The position numbers and the translations under genes are program-made. A DNA stretch of 7,068 bases from Bacillota bacterium. GTDB lineage: Bacteria > Bacillota > Clostridia > Lachnospirales > Lachnospiraceae. Where the stretch lies: positions 1 to 7,068 of the forward strand of contig JAEZHX010000082.1 in NCBI GenBank assembly GCA_023436765.1. The letters run 5' to 3'. Below are positions 6,751 to 7,068 of this stretch, piece by piece. How positions within the stretch are numbered: the first letter of the stretch is position 1; each line of letters starts with the position of its first letter. Under the pieces are notes generated by a model. It worked only from the letters and a program-made list of their open reading frames with translations. It was not told where the DNA came from and made no database searches.

Positions 6751-7068
6751 AGCCACCCATAGAAAAGCATAGCTTCTTCAACTGCAGACATAGGAATGCT
6801 TCATATTTCATTAGTATAAATCATATCTGGAGAAGGTTTCGGCAAAACAACTTTTTAGATGTATCCTGCATCAATATTTGTTATTTTGCAGGAGCCTTCT
6901 CCTATCATAGCTCATTAATATGTTTCAGAGTCTTTTTGTAGGTTCTTCGTTACTGCTTCATACAAAATGTTTATTTAGTAATATTTATGTATAATTATAA
7001 ATTTGTTCTTGCAAAAACCCAGAAAACAAGTTAATATAGATTCAATCACAAATCGGCTGATTACAGTT
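6751..7068 (+). other. Gene-free 3' flank of the peptidase gene
   Basis: These 318 bp are AT-rich and hold no ORF with a ribosome binding site; the longest I followed is 24 codons from about 6920. The main content is the long hairpin at 6829-6902. A T-run (TCTTTTTG) occurs near 6932 but only a 3-bp stem precedes it. Near 6990-6999 TATAATTATA gives -10-like hexamers on both strands without a matching -35. A promoter for a gene beyond the window is possible but not supported. Confidence 0.6.
6829..6902 (+). repeat. Long imperfect inverted repeat / RNA hairpin
   Basis: The 23-nt arms 6829-6851 and 6880-6902 pair over their full length in plus-strand RNA: 19 Watson-Crick pairs, two G-U pairs and two mismatches, with perfect outer ends GGAGAAGG/CCTTCTCC. 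The 28-nt loop contains a second stem, GATGTA (6858-6863) with TGCATC (6867-6872). An alternative stem TCCTGCA (6864-6870) with TGCAGGA (6887-6893) would compete with it. On the minus strand both wobbles become A-C mismatches, so a rightward RNA is favoured. It starts 78 nt after the peptidase stop and no T-run follows directly. ATCATA occurs just outside each end (6820-6825, 6904-6909), which could be a target duplication of a small mobile repeat. Confidence 0.6.

Noticed and set aside
6920..6994. 24-codon ORF downstream of the peptidase gene
   Set aside because: There is no ribosome binding site and the stretch is low-complexity AT-rich; it is not distinguishable from chance.
6990..6999. 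Bidirectional promoter near TATAATTATA
   Set aside because: Neither strand has a -35-like hexamer at 16-18 bp, and the tract is simply AT-rich.

Overview
The window looks like an ordinary stretch of chromosome from a low-GC Gram-positive anaerobe of the Clostridia. A Lachnospiraceae-type genome is my best guess, from overall gene style and not from any diagnostic marker. Strong purine-rich ribosome binding sites (for example AGGAGGT before the peptidase gene), sigma-A-like promoter hexamers and AT-rich spacers between more GC-balanced genes support a Firmicute. No phage, plasmid, transposase, CRISPR, rRNA or tRNA signature is visible.

Layout from left to right. Positions 1-2238 (+) hold the 3' part of a P-type Ca2+-transporting ATPase gene whose N-terminus lies outside the window. 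A small unrecognised gene of 66 codons follows at 2341-2541 (+), with its own likely promoter. Positions 2542-2882 form a weakly coding stretch with a doubtful 88-codon frame and an RNA-type hairpin. A metallo-beta-lactamase-fold hydrolase gene lies at 2883-3467 (+). It converges on the enolase gene eno at 3603-4907 (-), and an intrinsic terminator between them clearly belongs to eno. A divergent control region of 337 bp (4908-5244) contains a Crp/Fnr-type palindrome, a likely rightward promoter and a long leader. An M32-family zinc carboxypeptidase gene follows at 5245-6750 (+). The last 318 bp (6751-7068) have no gene but carry a 74-nt imperfect hairpin.

The genes do not form one pathway. 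They appear to be separate units: cation export (ATPase), glycolysis (enolase), peptide turnover (M32 peptidase) and an unassigned hydrolase. I found no convincing new multi-gene system. The points most worth checking are the missing metal-ligand Asp in the hydrolase, the Crp/Fnr-like site placed for activation of the peptidase promoter, the long hairpin near the right end, and the unrecognised 66-residue protein.
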